The notes under the pieces are model-generated. The model saw only the letters and a program-made list of their open reading frames with translations, did not search any database and had not been told where the DNA came from. A DNA stretch of 64,000 bases from the NCBI GenBank assembly GCA_022376465.1, contig JACDTU010000022.1, forward strand, positions 248,001 through 312,000. The letters are read 5' to 3'. The first letter of the stretch is position 1; each line of letters opens with the position of its first letter. Source of the stretch: Cubamyces lactineus (Eukaryota > Basidiomycota > Agaricomycetes > Polyporales > Polyporaceae). The position numbers and the translations under genes were made by a program. Positions 10,626 through 22,900 of the stretch are shown here, in pieces.

Positions 10626-12646
10626 TCAAAGCCCGAGAATGAAGCCTCCTGTACCTACGCTATCCAGAGTGATGACATGCCCGCTCAGCTTCGCGCCGCT
10701 ATCCAACACCTGCTTGGAAAGCAGCGCCTTCAGTGCTAATCCATTCACAGAGCGCAAGTCGAAGTGCGCTGTGGCGTAGTTTAGGTTCGTCGCCAGCACA
10801 AGCGTGCGCCCGCCGACAGTCCAAAGCCCGACGTCGACGCGGTCAGAAACGACGTGCTCGAATGTCGCTTGAGGGTTGAGGATGAAGTCCTTCATGACGG
10901 TGAGTGACTTGGAAAGGGCGGCTGCGGATGCGGTGATGTCGTCCGTCGTCGGTGCGTTCCACGATACGACACCTGCAAGATCCGATGCATCAGCAGCCGA
11001 ACTCGTACAGTACATTGTGTGAAGTCGTACCGAGTGCGCCGTGGTTTATGCCTAGAACGCTTTGTACGACGAACTCCTTGCCGGTAGGCTCACGGTCCCA
11101 GTATCTATCCTTGCAGTTAGTCAACGCAAAACACACATTGAGGTAGTAGCAATCGAGCAACTCACGAGTCCCCTCCGAAACCTTGAGGGACGGTCCACAT
11201 CGCCTTGGTGAGTTCCCACCCGTCAATGAAACGGCGTTGTGCGAATTCATCCATGCGTGTGCTGATATCCTCGAACTCGCCCTTACAGTTATCACAGCCG
11301 CAGTCACCATACTCTGGTGTGCATGGCGTCCCCTATAGTGATGTATGTGAGTAAACTACGCGATGCAGGTATATGAAGCAGGACGCGTACCCAAACGGTA
11401 GACCATGTCGCGTTGATGCCGACCATATATGTGTCTTGCATGACGATGTCCGTACCCGCAGTATAGTCCGTCCAGAAGTAATTCTCGCAATTCAGGACGA
11501 GCGAGACGGGATGGTACCCGTCAAGGGAGTAGATCAAGTCGTATGCCGTAGAGGTCGCGTTGAGCGGATCGGATGTGCCATCGGGCTCGTCTCCGGTGTA
11601 CCAAAGCAGAAGTGCGGGGCTGTTCTTCACGCGGTTGACCTCTTCCGTGACGGCAGTGCTGTTCATGTACGTCCATCTCATGTCGTACATCAGGTATATC
11701 CCAACCTGTTCCATGCGCTCGATGACCAGTTCGAGCGCGGTCAGGTTGTCGAAAGTTGGTATAGGATGGATCTGGCGGCTTCTCAGATACACTCTTACAC
11801 AGCACGTGCTGGAGGTGGATACGTACGACGGTGAACCTAAGGAACGATTTCGTTAGCGTTCGTTCATATAAGCTCGTGTCCGTGGAGAAGCGCACCCTTG
11901 CGCCTTAATCTCATCAATTAGAGATAGGTTGGAAGCCAGATATCCGCCGAAATTCGTGTAGAATCCGACGGGGAACACGGTTTCGTATGCACCATCTTTC
12001 CCAGTCGCAGGCTTCGCGAGCAGTGCGCCCGTACGGAGGTCCATCTTGGTCACAGAGCGCCCATCGGGCGGGTCGGGCAAGTACGACAGACTCGTGCTCG
12101 CCGTGAACGTCTGGGCCTTCTTCGATCCAGGCGCGAGGTAGGTCGCCGCGCATTTAACGTCGAACGGCTTCGACTGGGGCTTTAGGCTGCCCAGAGAGAA
12201 GGGAAGCTCGACCTTGCTTGCATTGAGTGCAACGGGCCCCTTTGCGATTGTGTGTCCGTCCACTGTGATGGTCACCGAGAGTTCACCTAGTATCCCATGC
12301 TCGGGGAGGTCGATGGGAGCGGCGCCCTGTATCTCCGAGAACGTGACGGGCGTGTCGACGAGGAAGCCTGCAAGAGTAGAGGCGTCCTCTGGGAGATACG
12401 GTTTGATGACCGGTGCACAGCGCAGCGCGAGTAGTGGCTTTGAGGACGTCGCCGGAATGGGGAACTGCCCTCCCGGGGGTACAATTGGGTCGGACGCCAT
12501 GTAGTTCTTGCCACACCTAATATCCCCGCACGTCAGTCGACTCTCATGACGGCGAGAAAAAACGAGCGCATGGCTGACCATGTGTCCGCCGCGATACCCT
12601 GCACCAGGGCGGCGAGCGTGAGCGTTGCGGCAGCAAAGCGTATCAT
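10626..12646 (-). CDS. secreted TIM-barrel glycoside-hydrolase-like protein
   Basis: Multi-exon secreted protein whose ATG at 12646 opens a signal peptide (MIRFAAATLTLAALVQGIAA). The first intron joins ...ADTW to CGKNYMASDP. The N-terminal half (PIVPPGGQFPIPATSS onward) looks like beta-sandwich domains with a YLPDPPDG stretch. A TIM-barrel-like part follows (GFTVIHPIPTFDNL, YLMYDMRWTYMN, LLLWYTGDEPDG, IVMQDTYMVG). The acidic cluster GDEPDG is the best candidate for the catalytic site. A Cys-rich stretch (GTPCTPEYGDCGCDNC) follows, then a beta-rich C-terminal domain ending TGGFILGL. A TATA-like element lies near 12723-12730 on the minus strand. It sits directly behind GH79 copy 3 on the same strand, so a shared role in polysaccharide breakdown is plausible. 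I cannot assign a GH family; the glycosidase call rests on fold-like motifs and context. Confidence 0.8.
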
Positions 12647-12722
12647 CGACGCGAATTTCCCCAGACTACGGCCTCTGGGTGCAGAGCACGGTCGTCTGCA
12701 GTCTCACGACGACCCATTCCGC

Positions 12723-12730
12723 TATATATA
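12723..12730 (-). promoter_or_regulatory. TATA-like element upstream of the TIM-barrel gene
   Basis: The sequence TATATATA lies about 80 nt upstream of the ATG at 12646, a normal distance for a fungal RNA polymerase II promoter with a short leader. Confidence 0.5.
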
Positions 12731-15700
12731 CGATCAAAGCACTCTCGAAGCCGTCGCGCACCATATGGGCCGCTTGAGGAACGGCGATAAAGCAGTCATG
12801 TGGTGGGCGGTCGTATCATTCCAGTACGTACATACTCATATATATCCCGTCAGCTGCAGTGTCCCGGCACGGGGCTGGCGCGACGGGGTCACGCTCGCCC
12901 TGTGGCTGAGACATGTTCAATGAGCTGAGAGAGACAAGTCTGAGAAGGAATCATTCCATGGTGAGAATAGAGAACACGGTGGAGTCAACACGTCGAAGTC
13001 AAACCGTACCTGCCCTAAACACACGACTCGATCAAAACGAGTAAAACCACAGCGCCTAAATGGCTCGCACTCTATCCATGGCACAAACCAAATGCTTTTC
13101 GTGAACTCTTGCTGGTAACCTACGTGTCTTCTGCTGGTCTACGAATGTGCTGTATGGCGTTCGCGAGGATATGATAGCTGGTGAGTACTAATTTGGCAAG
13201 TTGCACTACGTGATGAGACCAATTTCATCAGTTATCCCTGTCTTAACACCCATGTCGAGACTTCTTTACACCTCTGATCCCATTTGTGCTATCCGAAGCC
13301 TTCACGTACAAAGGCTAACGCATATTCTTTTCAGACATCGTGGAGAACATAGGAATCGGTAACGTTTGCATTGGACTGGTTCAAAAGGTGTACGTAGGCA
13401 GTTGTATCATGTCGTAATGTAGTCCCATCAGAATGCATTTGTAATTCATTTGGTCTATAGTCACGCACATCGCACGGGTGTGCACAGTACGAATTCAGAA
13501 TATGCTCAGGTCACAGCACTTGCAGATTTCGTGTGCGATGACAGTCCGCATTACCGCTATGACAGAATACGCGAGCAATCTTGACTATATTGCACGCCAA
13601 CGCATGGCCGCTACTCGTGAATCGCGCTGCCTATGTTCGTCAAGCTAAGCGCGAAGGAGTCGGTGTTCTCGCACCGTACGTAGTATAGCTCGAGGAGTAC
13701 GTGGTATGGAGTGCGAAATATGCCGCAACACGCGCTGCGCGAGCCTTGCACTCGTTCTGTGGGTCCCTTCTCTGCGGCCACGCGACTGTCGTGCTTTACG
13801 CGAGATCCGACGAGCAGCGGTCCCCGAACGAGGTGAGCGTCGCCGCCAATCCACGGGCTGACCTTCTCGTGCGGCACGGCACCGTTGATCCTGCACTGAT
13901 ATGGACGAGCAGCGTTGATCTTCATGGCCTCCGTCTGCAAACGGAAGGTCGGTCACGAATGTTGCGGACCTTGCGGCCGCGAAGGTTATTTCTAATTTGT
14001 CTCTTGCGTCCCCGCCAGTGACCACAGCACTTATTGCCAGATCTTGATGCCGCCTCGAGGCGTGGCGTACGCTAGTCTTCGAACAGGCGTACTCGGTACT
14101 CCTGCAGCGTGCAAAGCTCCAACGCGGAGTGCCGCCCGAGCAACAGTCATATGGACTAGGACCTGACAAGACACTGCGGCCCATTGTGCAGCTCCTCGAT
14201 GCGCGACCGGCAGAACGAACAGCGTCGAACTGTACACTCAGCCGATGCCTCATGGCAAAGCATCCATGCATGATACGAGTCACGTTGCTCTCGACCGCTT
14301 TCGACGCTCGGGGATCTCCCGATCAGCCATGTACTGACCTCCCTCAACATTTTGCTGTTATCACAGATGCGTCCAGTACCTTGAACGTGCGCGGCGATCT
14401 CCTTGAGGGGAGAGTGATCGAAATGAATGCGGACCTGAAGGGGAAGTCCTCACATCCAGCCGCCGACAGGCTGCCGTCTTGCTTTGGTTTTCCGGACGGC
14501 TGGTCACAAGATTGCGTCGGAACGACAGCGGCTCACGTCGTGACACCGACGGCCATCTGTGAACGCTGCTCGGGCCATGGATAGCGCATGAATCATCAGC
14601 GGGCTGTGCGGCGGCGTTCGAGCGTCCGAGCTTGGTGCTCAGCTCGTACCGGTCCTCCGTGTGGCGAATCAAGCCGTCGTCAGAACGCCGTTGGAGGTGC
14701 GTAGTTGACATCTTTTCACCGTTCCATCTGAACGTACTCTGCATGTTGTGTAAGATAGGAGACTCTACTCTTCCGAACAATTACGCTGGCAGCGTACTAC
14801 GGTCGAGCTGACCGACGGTCCGATTGCCTCGCACAACGCGGCCACAACGCACACGCCGAGAAGTCTGCTGAACGTGCATGCCCAGGAGCGGGCCAAGCTC
14901 CTTCTCCCTGTAGCAACATACGGGAGCGTATGCCGGCGCGACGGGGATGTCGGCGGCGCGCTGACCGCTGCGAGCTACCGTACTTCCACCGTCCCGACAC
15001 TTAATATCGGCGTATTCCCCACGCACCGACAATCAGGGACCGTATTCAAGCTCGCCCTGCCACCTGGCAAATAGCGGTTTGCAGTACTCTGACTTCACTG
15101 TATGGCGTGCCGAACTACTCCCCGCCCCTTCTGTCTTGCGGTGTGGTGGCCTATCAGCCGTTCTGAGGCTCATCAATCACCAGTGGTAGCCTCGAGGCTG
15201 GCGCGGGCAGTAGGAAGTCGCAGCGGGTGCACACATTCGCAAGTCTTCGTTCTGCGACGCTCGAGCTGTTTCGAACACATTCACGGCTACAATCCCACAG
15301 ACGTGCAAATCGCTCAAGGCCAACCCCGCCTTACGCCCGCTCCCCAGCTCGCAGATCGTCGTGCGGGTCAGCGGAGGCGACCGACCGCTCACTTCGTGCA
15401 GAGATAGCGTATTCATCTCCACGTCAGGCGTACGAGATCCCATTCAAAGCCCCGCTGAATCTTGTCCTCTGAACCACCGGTGCGCAGCTCCTTCATGAGT
15501 CTTCATGATAGACACTTCGCGCGCTGAGACTCCTGATCTACCCAGGCATATGGTATCCCCACGGGGTGCAGCCAGCTATCGCCACTCCCGCCGGGACGCA
15601 GCCTGCCTGATGGGGGAGTGCCACCACGGCCGGCGATCCTCCCGTTTTGTGCTGATGACGTGAGAGAAGCACGAAGCGCGTCCGGCGCGGTGCCTATACT

Positions 15701-17076
15701 GAACTGCTGGGCGGCGCCATGGCGCGGGGAGTCGAGGTACGTCCAGTGGTATGCCAGAACATTCTCACAGCGCAGCCACATTTCCCCGCCGCTCTCGAGA
15801 GCCGTCAGCTTTATGCTTGCGGAGGACTACGGTCAATGGGAGCTACGACATACTGGGCGACCTAACCCGTTCTCCGAGGCTTGGAGTTTGAGCAGGATAT
15901 GGGCGGCGACTTGGGAGAAGTGGCGACCGGGCATTGCTGACCACGACCACACTTCTTCGTGTAGCCGACATGGGCGCCGTTTGCACAGAGTCTCTCCGCC
16001 TGTAAACGTCGCAACGACTATCTAGTTACCTCAACGAAGCCAACAAGCATCAAGGGCGGAAGTGCTTCTGCCCCATAGCCATCCGTAGCATATTACGCAA
16101 CCCAGGAGTCTGACTACGTCTGAGCGTATCTCCCGTGCCTCCCGCGAAGGTTCTGCGATCCCATTCTCCAGCGACCGAAAGCGCGCAATGTCAGAAACCA
16201 CACTGCCGAGACAGGCTACGAAGATCGCAGCTCCGCACGGCGCAGGGGGTTCAATCGAGTGGCACAACGTCGGTTTCAATTGCCTGTGAACGAGGCTGCA
16301 TGTACATACGTAACACTACAACATACCGCGGACGCCAGAACGCGGGCGCGCGCACGGGTGCAGGGTAACGTACAGCTATGGACACACTATAGGTGGAGCA
16401 GCGGGAGATCGTACAGGTGGCAAGAAGCGATTGCAAGAAGGGTATAAGACGCTGGGTGTCGAATGGCAAAAAAGGGGGCAGGAGCGAAGTCGGAGGGGAT
16501 AAATATCTATTTGACAATTGATGGGGCTTGAATCGCGAAGCCCTTCGCGTTGCTACTACTGCCTCGTACACCGGATTGCGAATAATTTTAGGAGATGGGA
16601 GAGGGAGATTGTGACAAGAGGATAAGAGGAGGGAAGCGGGGGACGGTTATGGATATAGTGGTGCGGCGAGAAAGGAGCTATACAGCGTGCAGATAGACAG
16701 GGAGAAGAGGATGAGAAGAGGGAAAATGCTGATGATGATGACGATGCAGCACGAGCTATGCAACGGACCGGGAATGCAGCATGACAGAAAGACGATCTAC
16801 GCAGGGAAAATATCGGCGGAAGCGGGAGGAGGAAAGCATCATGATGACGACGTCGACGCGAACACCCAAGACGAGTAACAGGGAGAAGAAGAGATCACAG
16901 CCATATTATGCATAACGCGCATAATGAAGTCATAGAAGGGGAAGGAAGGGGAGGATGGAGATAGTAGAATGCTACAGCGCGGATCGTCCGTTCTGTCCGT
17001 GTTCAGGAAAGGGATGAGGGATCGAGCTTGATGGGGAGAGGAAAGGCGTGCATGTCGTTGAAGCTCGTGTGCGTCG
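12731..17076. other. 4.3-kb region without a supported gene
   Basis: Many short overlapping ORFs on both strands, the longest 212 codons (13645-14283, minus), none with a recognisable domain, signal peptide or clean splice structure. From about 16580 to 16900 the + strand is strongly purine-rich, which fits the 3' untranslated region of the minus-strand GATA gene. The 13.6-15.9 kb part could be decayed transposon or lncRNA sequence, but I find no terminal repeats. Confidence 0.55.
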
Positions 17077-19944
17077 TCAGAAAGTGACCATAGCGTTGTG
17101 ATCATACATGTCGGTTTGCCCCGGAACCTTCCACTCGGTCGGCAGCATCGGCGGGTGTAGCTGCAACGAGCTCATGGGGGGTGAATCGTCCTGCGGCATC
17201 GTCGCTGGGTGGAGGTAAGCGGCGAAGAGGGCGTCGGTCTCGTCAGTCTGCATCCCCTGCGGGTGGAAGAACATAGGCGAGTCGTCAGAGGAAGGAGGGA
17301 GCATGGGCGGGTGGATGAACTGAGGAGAGTTGTCCGGCGGGAGCATAGGCGGATGCCATGAGGGGTTGCCAGAACCGCGGAGCATGCTCGAGAAGGACGA
17401 ATACGGCGTGAAGGGGAAGTCGACCGACGAACGCTGCGATGTCGACGAGGAACTCGAGAACGAGTCGCTATAGGAGCTGAACGACACCGCCGAGGAGGGC
17501 GGCTCCGACGCAGAGGAGTTGCTCATCCTTCGGCGCTTGCTTGACCGCGACTCCGAGCCCGAGTCGTCCGAGTTGTCGCCGGACGAGTAGGGGAGCGCCT
17601 CCGAGGGAATGCTGTACATCTGCGAAAGGTAGTCGGGGTGATACGGTCCAGGGAAGTAGGTGACGTGGGAACCGAACATCTGACTTCCGTACTGCATGCC
17701 GTTGTCGCTCGAGCCGAGAGCGCCCATGAGCTCGGACTGCATCGACTGGCGGTATTCGTTCGTCGCGTTGTTGACCGCGTTGTTGCTGTCGTTGGTGCCG
17801 TACGACGCTTGGGTGGCGGTGCTGGAGTCGGGCGCGAGTGTAGGCGTGGACTCTGCGTTAGGCGAAGCGCGACGACTTGCACCAGGGCTTGCGGAGGGCG
17901 TCTCTGACACGCTATTACCTGCGCGCCGGGCGTCATGGCGGGCGCGTTTCCGGATGACGTCGGACTTCATCGAGATCGGCCGCGCCGAGCCATGCAACTT
18001 ATAGCTACATTACCGTTAGTACTCGGAACCCTGTGGTTCACCGTGTGGGATGACTTACTATAATCCGCAACTGAAGACACATGCGGAGGCTTCTATGAGC
18101 GCTGAACAAGGACTTCCCGAGATCTTTACTCACGCATTACATACGGTCTTGCCCTCATCGTCCTTCCGCCAAAGCGGAGTAGCAGTCGTGTGGCAATTAT
18201 AGCATTGCGCTAACGGCGTGCGGTGTGAACCCAAGTACTGTCGAAGGCGATCGAGGCCACATACCGACAACTTCTTGAGACTCCTGGCGAGGCGCTGTTT
18301 GAGTGCGCCCCTCACCATGGTTGTTCCGCATGCTTTTGGGGCGGGGGCGCTTGTGCTGTGAAGATATGTGTCAAGACGCTTCTACGCGGCGCAGGATGTG
18401 AAAACTTACGAGCTTGCAGTAAAGGCCACACGCGTTGCAGTTGAGCTCGTCGTTGAGGCCTCGACGCCAGAGCGGCGTGTGGGTGGCACCACAATTTGAG
18501 CATTCCGCCTTCACGCCTCCAGGCGCAGAGTTACTGTTGCTGTTTTGCTGCGAGGAGTTGACAGGTGTCGCGCTCGGACCAGTCGAGCGGGTGCTAACCT
18601 GCGTACGCACGCTCAACGACGGCCGCTTGCCAGTCGTCGTTGTAGTCGTGTTCGTGTTTGCACCAGGCCCTGAGCTGGGGCCAATACGCGAAGGGGTGAT
18701 CGTTCGTGGTACGACATCTTCAACGTTGTTGAGGGCGACGTTGCGGAGGACACCAGATGACTTGAGTAGACCCTCGTCCTCGACGATGGGCTCAGCCCGA
18801 GCGGCGTGGGGCGGGTAGGGTGCATCAGCAGGTGCAACCTTCATCTCGACGTCTTCCTGAGAGTCGAGACGGTCGGCAGACCGCGAGTCGTTGTGATTAT
18901 ACCCGCCCGAGGACCAGCCGCCAGGGCTGTCAGCGTTGAGAAGCTCGTCGAGCGGGAGCTCTATCGTAGGGCGGGGAATGCTGAAACCGTCGGACGCGGC
19001 ACTCGAGCTGAGGCCGACGCCCTCGCCGTAAGTCATGCCGTTCGTAACAGTGGGCGTGGGGTAGAGCAAGGCAGCGGGACCGAAGTCGTTGGAGAACAAG
19101 GAGGGGAAGCGAAGGGCGGCGTTGCGGTACATGTCTTCCTTGCTGCTATCGCCGTTGGTAGCGACCTTCCGGCCGCGTTGAGTAAGGGGCTGGTCCTTCT
19201 CGGTCTTGTCGTCCTTGTTGGTGATGTCGTCAGTGTTGTTGGTGGTCGAGCGGGTGGCAGGGCGACCGCGCTTGTTGTCTTTGAACTCCGGAGAAGGCTT
19301 CATGTCGGGCTTCTTTACGGGGACCATGGTCGCGGAGATGGTGGAGGGCTGGTCGATGCTGAAAGTGAACTGCATTCGGTGGATGGTGCGCCCATTCTGA
19401 CTGGCTTCGCGCTCGCGCTCCTTCTCAAGAGCGCGCTGCTGCAGGAGGTCGGTGGAGTGATTGCGCTTGAAGTCGGGCGCTTGCAGCTCCTCGATGCTCC
19501 TAACGACGGGATAGGGACGTCAATGGGCGGAAAATTGATTCAAGGCGTCGCTGCACATACCGGCCCTTCTCCTTGTCCAACTTATCACTCATGCACTTTG
19601 ACAGCTTCTTGAAGTCGCGTTTGGACTTGGCGTTGTCGCTGTCGACCATGAGGTTCTGGAGGTGCCATAGCCTCCAGCTCAAGTTCTCGAGTCGCTGGCC
19701 CTGCTCCAAGAAGCTTGCGACCTTGGTACAGACCTAGAAAAAATTTTCCACGCTTGAACGAGGCTCGACGAGGGGGAAAGGAGGGCTCGGACCTTCCATG
19801 TCTTCGTCAGAGAATCAGCATCGCTGAGGTTACTGAACGGCACGAAGGACTTGTTCCCCTGTCGAGCGCAGGTCAGTACGACCTGCCTGAGGCCTGCGCA
19901 GCGCAGAGACCGACCTTGAACTTGAGGTTGAGGATGGAGGGCAT
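17077..19944 (-). CDS. two-finger GATA transcription factor with AreA-type N-terminal domain
   Basis: DNA-binding regulator of the GATA family. From ATG 19944 (MPSILNLKFK), short exons encode a DUF1752-like N-terminal domain (FVPFSNLSDADSLTKTWK, then RLENLSWRLWHLQNLMV), which is typical of nitrogen regulators AreA/NIT2. A long low-complexity acidic and Ser/Thr-rich region follows. Zinc finger 1 is CSNC-x(17-18)-CNAC with TPLWRR. A basic linker (LHKRPRPKSMR) leads to finger 2, CYNC...[23 protein letters not shown], and a basic tail (SDVIRKRARHDAR). The C-terminal third is Ser/Pro/Met-rich and repeats a PPMLPP-type motif. The fourth zinc ligand of finger 2 is encoded by a 12-nt microexon (18059-18070). 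Unlike SREA/Urbs1 siderophore regulators there is no Cys-rich segment between the fingers. The regulated pathway (nitrogen or iron) is not determinable from sequence. Confidence 0.88.
18059..18070 (-). other. 12-nt in-frame microexon inside GATA finger 2
   Basis: Exon TTGCGGATTATA flanked by canonical borders: upstream intron 18071-18133 (gtgagt...ttcag) and downstream intron 18005-18058 (gtaagt...gtag). It supplies the CGLY of [11 protein letters not shown]. Skipping would preserve frame but delete the last zinc-binding Cys of finger 2. Confidence 0.8.
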
Positions 19945-22900
19945 GGACCGGGCGTTAGCGAGGGGCAAGGAGGAGAGAAACAGAGATACGCCTTAGAATC
20001 GGGGAACGGTTAAGTATAAGGGAAGAGGGCCGAGCGAGCGTCTGTGCCGCACCGCCGTATAGAGTCACGCTTGGGCAGGTACTTTCGCGAAACGCAATAT
20101 TAAGCGGAATATAGCCACGTTGCTAGACGAGGCATTAATTGGCGTCGCAAGGTTATTATGCGCCTGTACGGGGCTCTAAGGGTCTGATTTTCCGGTAAAC
20201 AGGGCTAAGGGCTCGGTAACAACACTCCTTACCCCGCACTCCGTTCCGAGAACTCCGCGCTGGTGAACAATTCCCCACTGCCCCTTAAAAAGCCAGGTAA
20301 AGACGAGCACACGTGTATTGGACAATGATTACTCTTTGGGTCTTCGCAGCATGCGGTCCCAATGAAAGGCACCATTTTCCGCCGACGTCGCCCCGGACAC
20401 CGCAGCGCTTGGTCTATGCCGGTTTCAGAAGTTCCGTTCTCGTTCCACGGCTCCCTCCCATCTTACCGCTACACGGAATACGCCCGCGCGTATGCAGATT
20501 CATCCACAGATGGTCGCCATTCACTTTCCGGCAACGCGTCGCACCAGCCTGCACCTCCTGCATCTCTACTCCACGTACGTCCTAGAAGCCCCGGCACGGA
20601 CGCACTGTACGTGTATACACCACGACGCTCATCAATGCCGAGCTCGCCACTCTTGAGAGGAGGCGTTTGCTTTGATTGATGAACCAGCCGGCATTGTTCG
20701 CAGAATGCCAACCATCTCCTGGAATACCAAGGAGTACCTGATTGCAGTGGTAGCCGTCCAGTTACCCAGTGCAGCTTTGGCCACAAAAAAACAATGTCCA
20801 CCTCGGCATCTCCCCAACGCTTGAAACCATTGGCATTTCAGCCGCCCCACAGCCTTCGTACCACAGAGCAGCGTGTCGCGCGCCACCACCGTTGACCCGG
20901 TCATCATCCCCCTTCTTGCGACTCTTTATGGCTCTCGCTGGAAGCTCGCCAGAGAACGCGTAGGCGAGAGAACAAACGCTTACACAGCTCATTACGCCGT
21001 CACGAGATGCCGAGGCTTGCAGAGGGATGCGCCTCAGGCTGCCTCAAGGCCGATGGCGCCATAAGCCGCCTGCCAAAAACGGCAGTCTTTCCTACCAGTA
21101 CCCTCTGCCCACAGCAACACGCAGCGCGGATGGGTGCGTTCTGATCAGTCGACGGCTTCATCTCTGGCTGTTCCCGAGACCAATCATGGAGGCGTCCCCG
21201 CTAAGCCGTAATCCGAAGGTTGAGAACAGGTCTGCACCTGTTCGACGGTTCCCTTGACCGTCCCTTCCGGGGTCCCTGGGGCAACTATCCAACTCCCCAA
21301 TACGCATCACGGAGTGACTCGAGATGTCGAGCTCTAAGCAGTTCGAGGTACGGTGGCGCTGGATATAGTAGCCCGAAATCTATCAGCGTTGATATATGGG
21401 TAATGGGCATCAGGATTGTCATACCGTACGAGACAGCTCGTCATACGATGGTGTGCGGTTTGCCACAGGAAGCACGAACGAAGGTCTCGCATACTGCAAC
21501 CGGGGAGCCATTTATGTTGTAGCCTGTTCTTGAAATAACGGTCAGTCAAAGTATGAAACAGGACTGACAGATCGTTGACGCCCACGCTCACTTCGAATTC
21601 GGGTGGAAGGAGTTACAGCAACCTCGCCGACGAGTTTGGGGGAGGTACGGCATGTCGTCAAATTAGCGATGACATTCAACTTCGTGAAGCATCGTCGCCT
21701 GATAGAAACGGGGTAAGACGATTCTCCAAAATTTCCGCACCCCCTTCACAGTCGTTCGAGCAGCTCTTCTGCATAGCAGCTGCTATGCCTTGTGCGCGCA
21801 ACATTTGCACCCACAGTCATCCTAGTAAGTTTCGCTCTTGACCGCAGCGGGCCCTGTGAGCACCTCAGACGGACCAGAACCACATCCATAGCGGAAGTAG
21901 CAGAGAACCCGTCACGCGGTGCCAGGACCCCGGACGGCCGTGGGATGGGTGTCCATCAGCAGGTCCGAGCCGAACGTCTGCCTGGAGCTAAGCTGGAGTC
22001 GCGGAAGACGGAATACGAGGACCACTCACCACCCGAGACAGACTGCAGTATAGCACCTACCAAGTGCGTCGACGGGGGTTGGAATTTCCAGAGGGCGAAC
22101 GGAAGAGAATGCGACGGCGCCGACACATGATCACGGCCGCCAAGCGGAACAGCCAACTTCCATCCCACATACGATTCATAACGGACGGTCCGCCAGGCAG
22201 GCCGCGGACGGCGTGATCAGAACAGAAGCCCCGCGCGATATCTAAGAACGGCACTGTGAGAGGCTACGCATTCAACCAGACGGCCTTGTATCGCACCTCG
22301 CGCACTTCCCCAGCGCTGACCGCACCGCGACGGGCCCGCATGGGGTGCGCCACCAGAGCTGCTAGCTTGCGCTGGGCCCCACACCGCTGCGAGGCGGTAG
22401 CGTGCAGGGCGGCACTGCCATAACCCCCGAGTGCGAGATCCGACGGTTCACACAGGCGTGGGCAACCTTGATTGCGACGCGCGATCCCGAGGACGCCTGG
22501 TGTGGCTCGCCTTGAGGCCGCCCGAAGGACGCGCTCCTTGCGTGTCCCATATCTATGCGAGAATATCACGTGTGGGTGTGGGATCGTTGGATCTCAATAT
22601 TGCCAGCGCCCGCGGACAACTTGACGAGATCCGGGGAAGGAGATCAGCATCGTTCGAAGACACTGGACGGTGCACGATGGAGGAACGAGGCAGCACGGAG
22701 GCGCCATGGCTAGGACGAAGACGGACTGCCTAGGGCTTGTAGCCAGTAGCCCTCTTCGAATTGTGGGCGTCCTAGGAGCGAACGCGAAACACGCTGGCCA
22801 GGGATGTATCAGCAGACAACTATGAACAGGCCATAGCAGCGCCGTAGATGGCAAGGACAGACCATATGCTCTCGAGCGGGGGCCTCTGCAGCCTGCGCCC

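Noticed and set aside
13645..14283. 212-codon minus-strand ORF
   Set aside because: Arg/Ser-rich composition, no recognisable domain, overlaps equally long ORFs in other frames, no upstream promoter or matching splice pattern. Probably chance in GC-rich DNA.
16580..16900. Purine-rich tract as a telomere-like or centromeric repeat
   Set aside because: No regular unit; a similar tract occurs beyond the bHLH gene 3' end, so it looks like 3' untranslated composition on the opposite strand.
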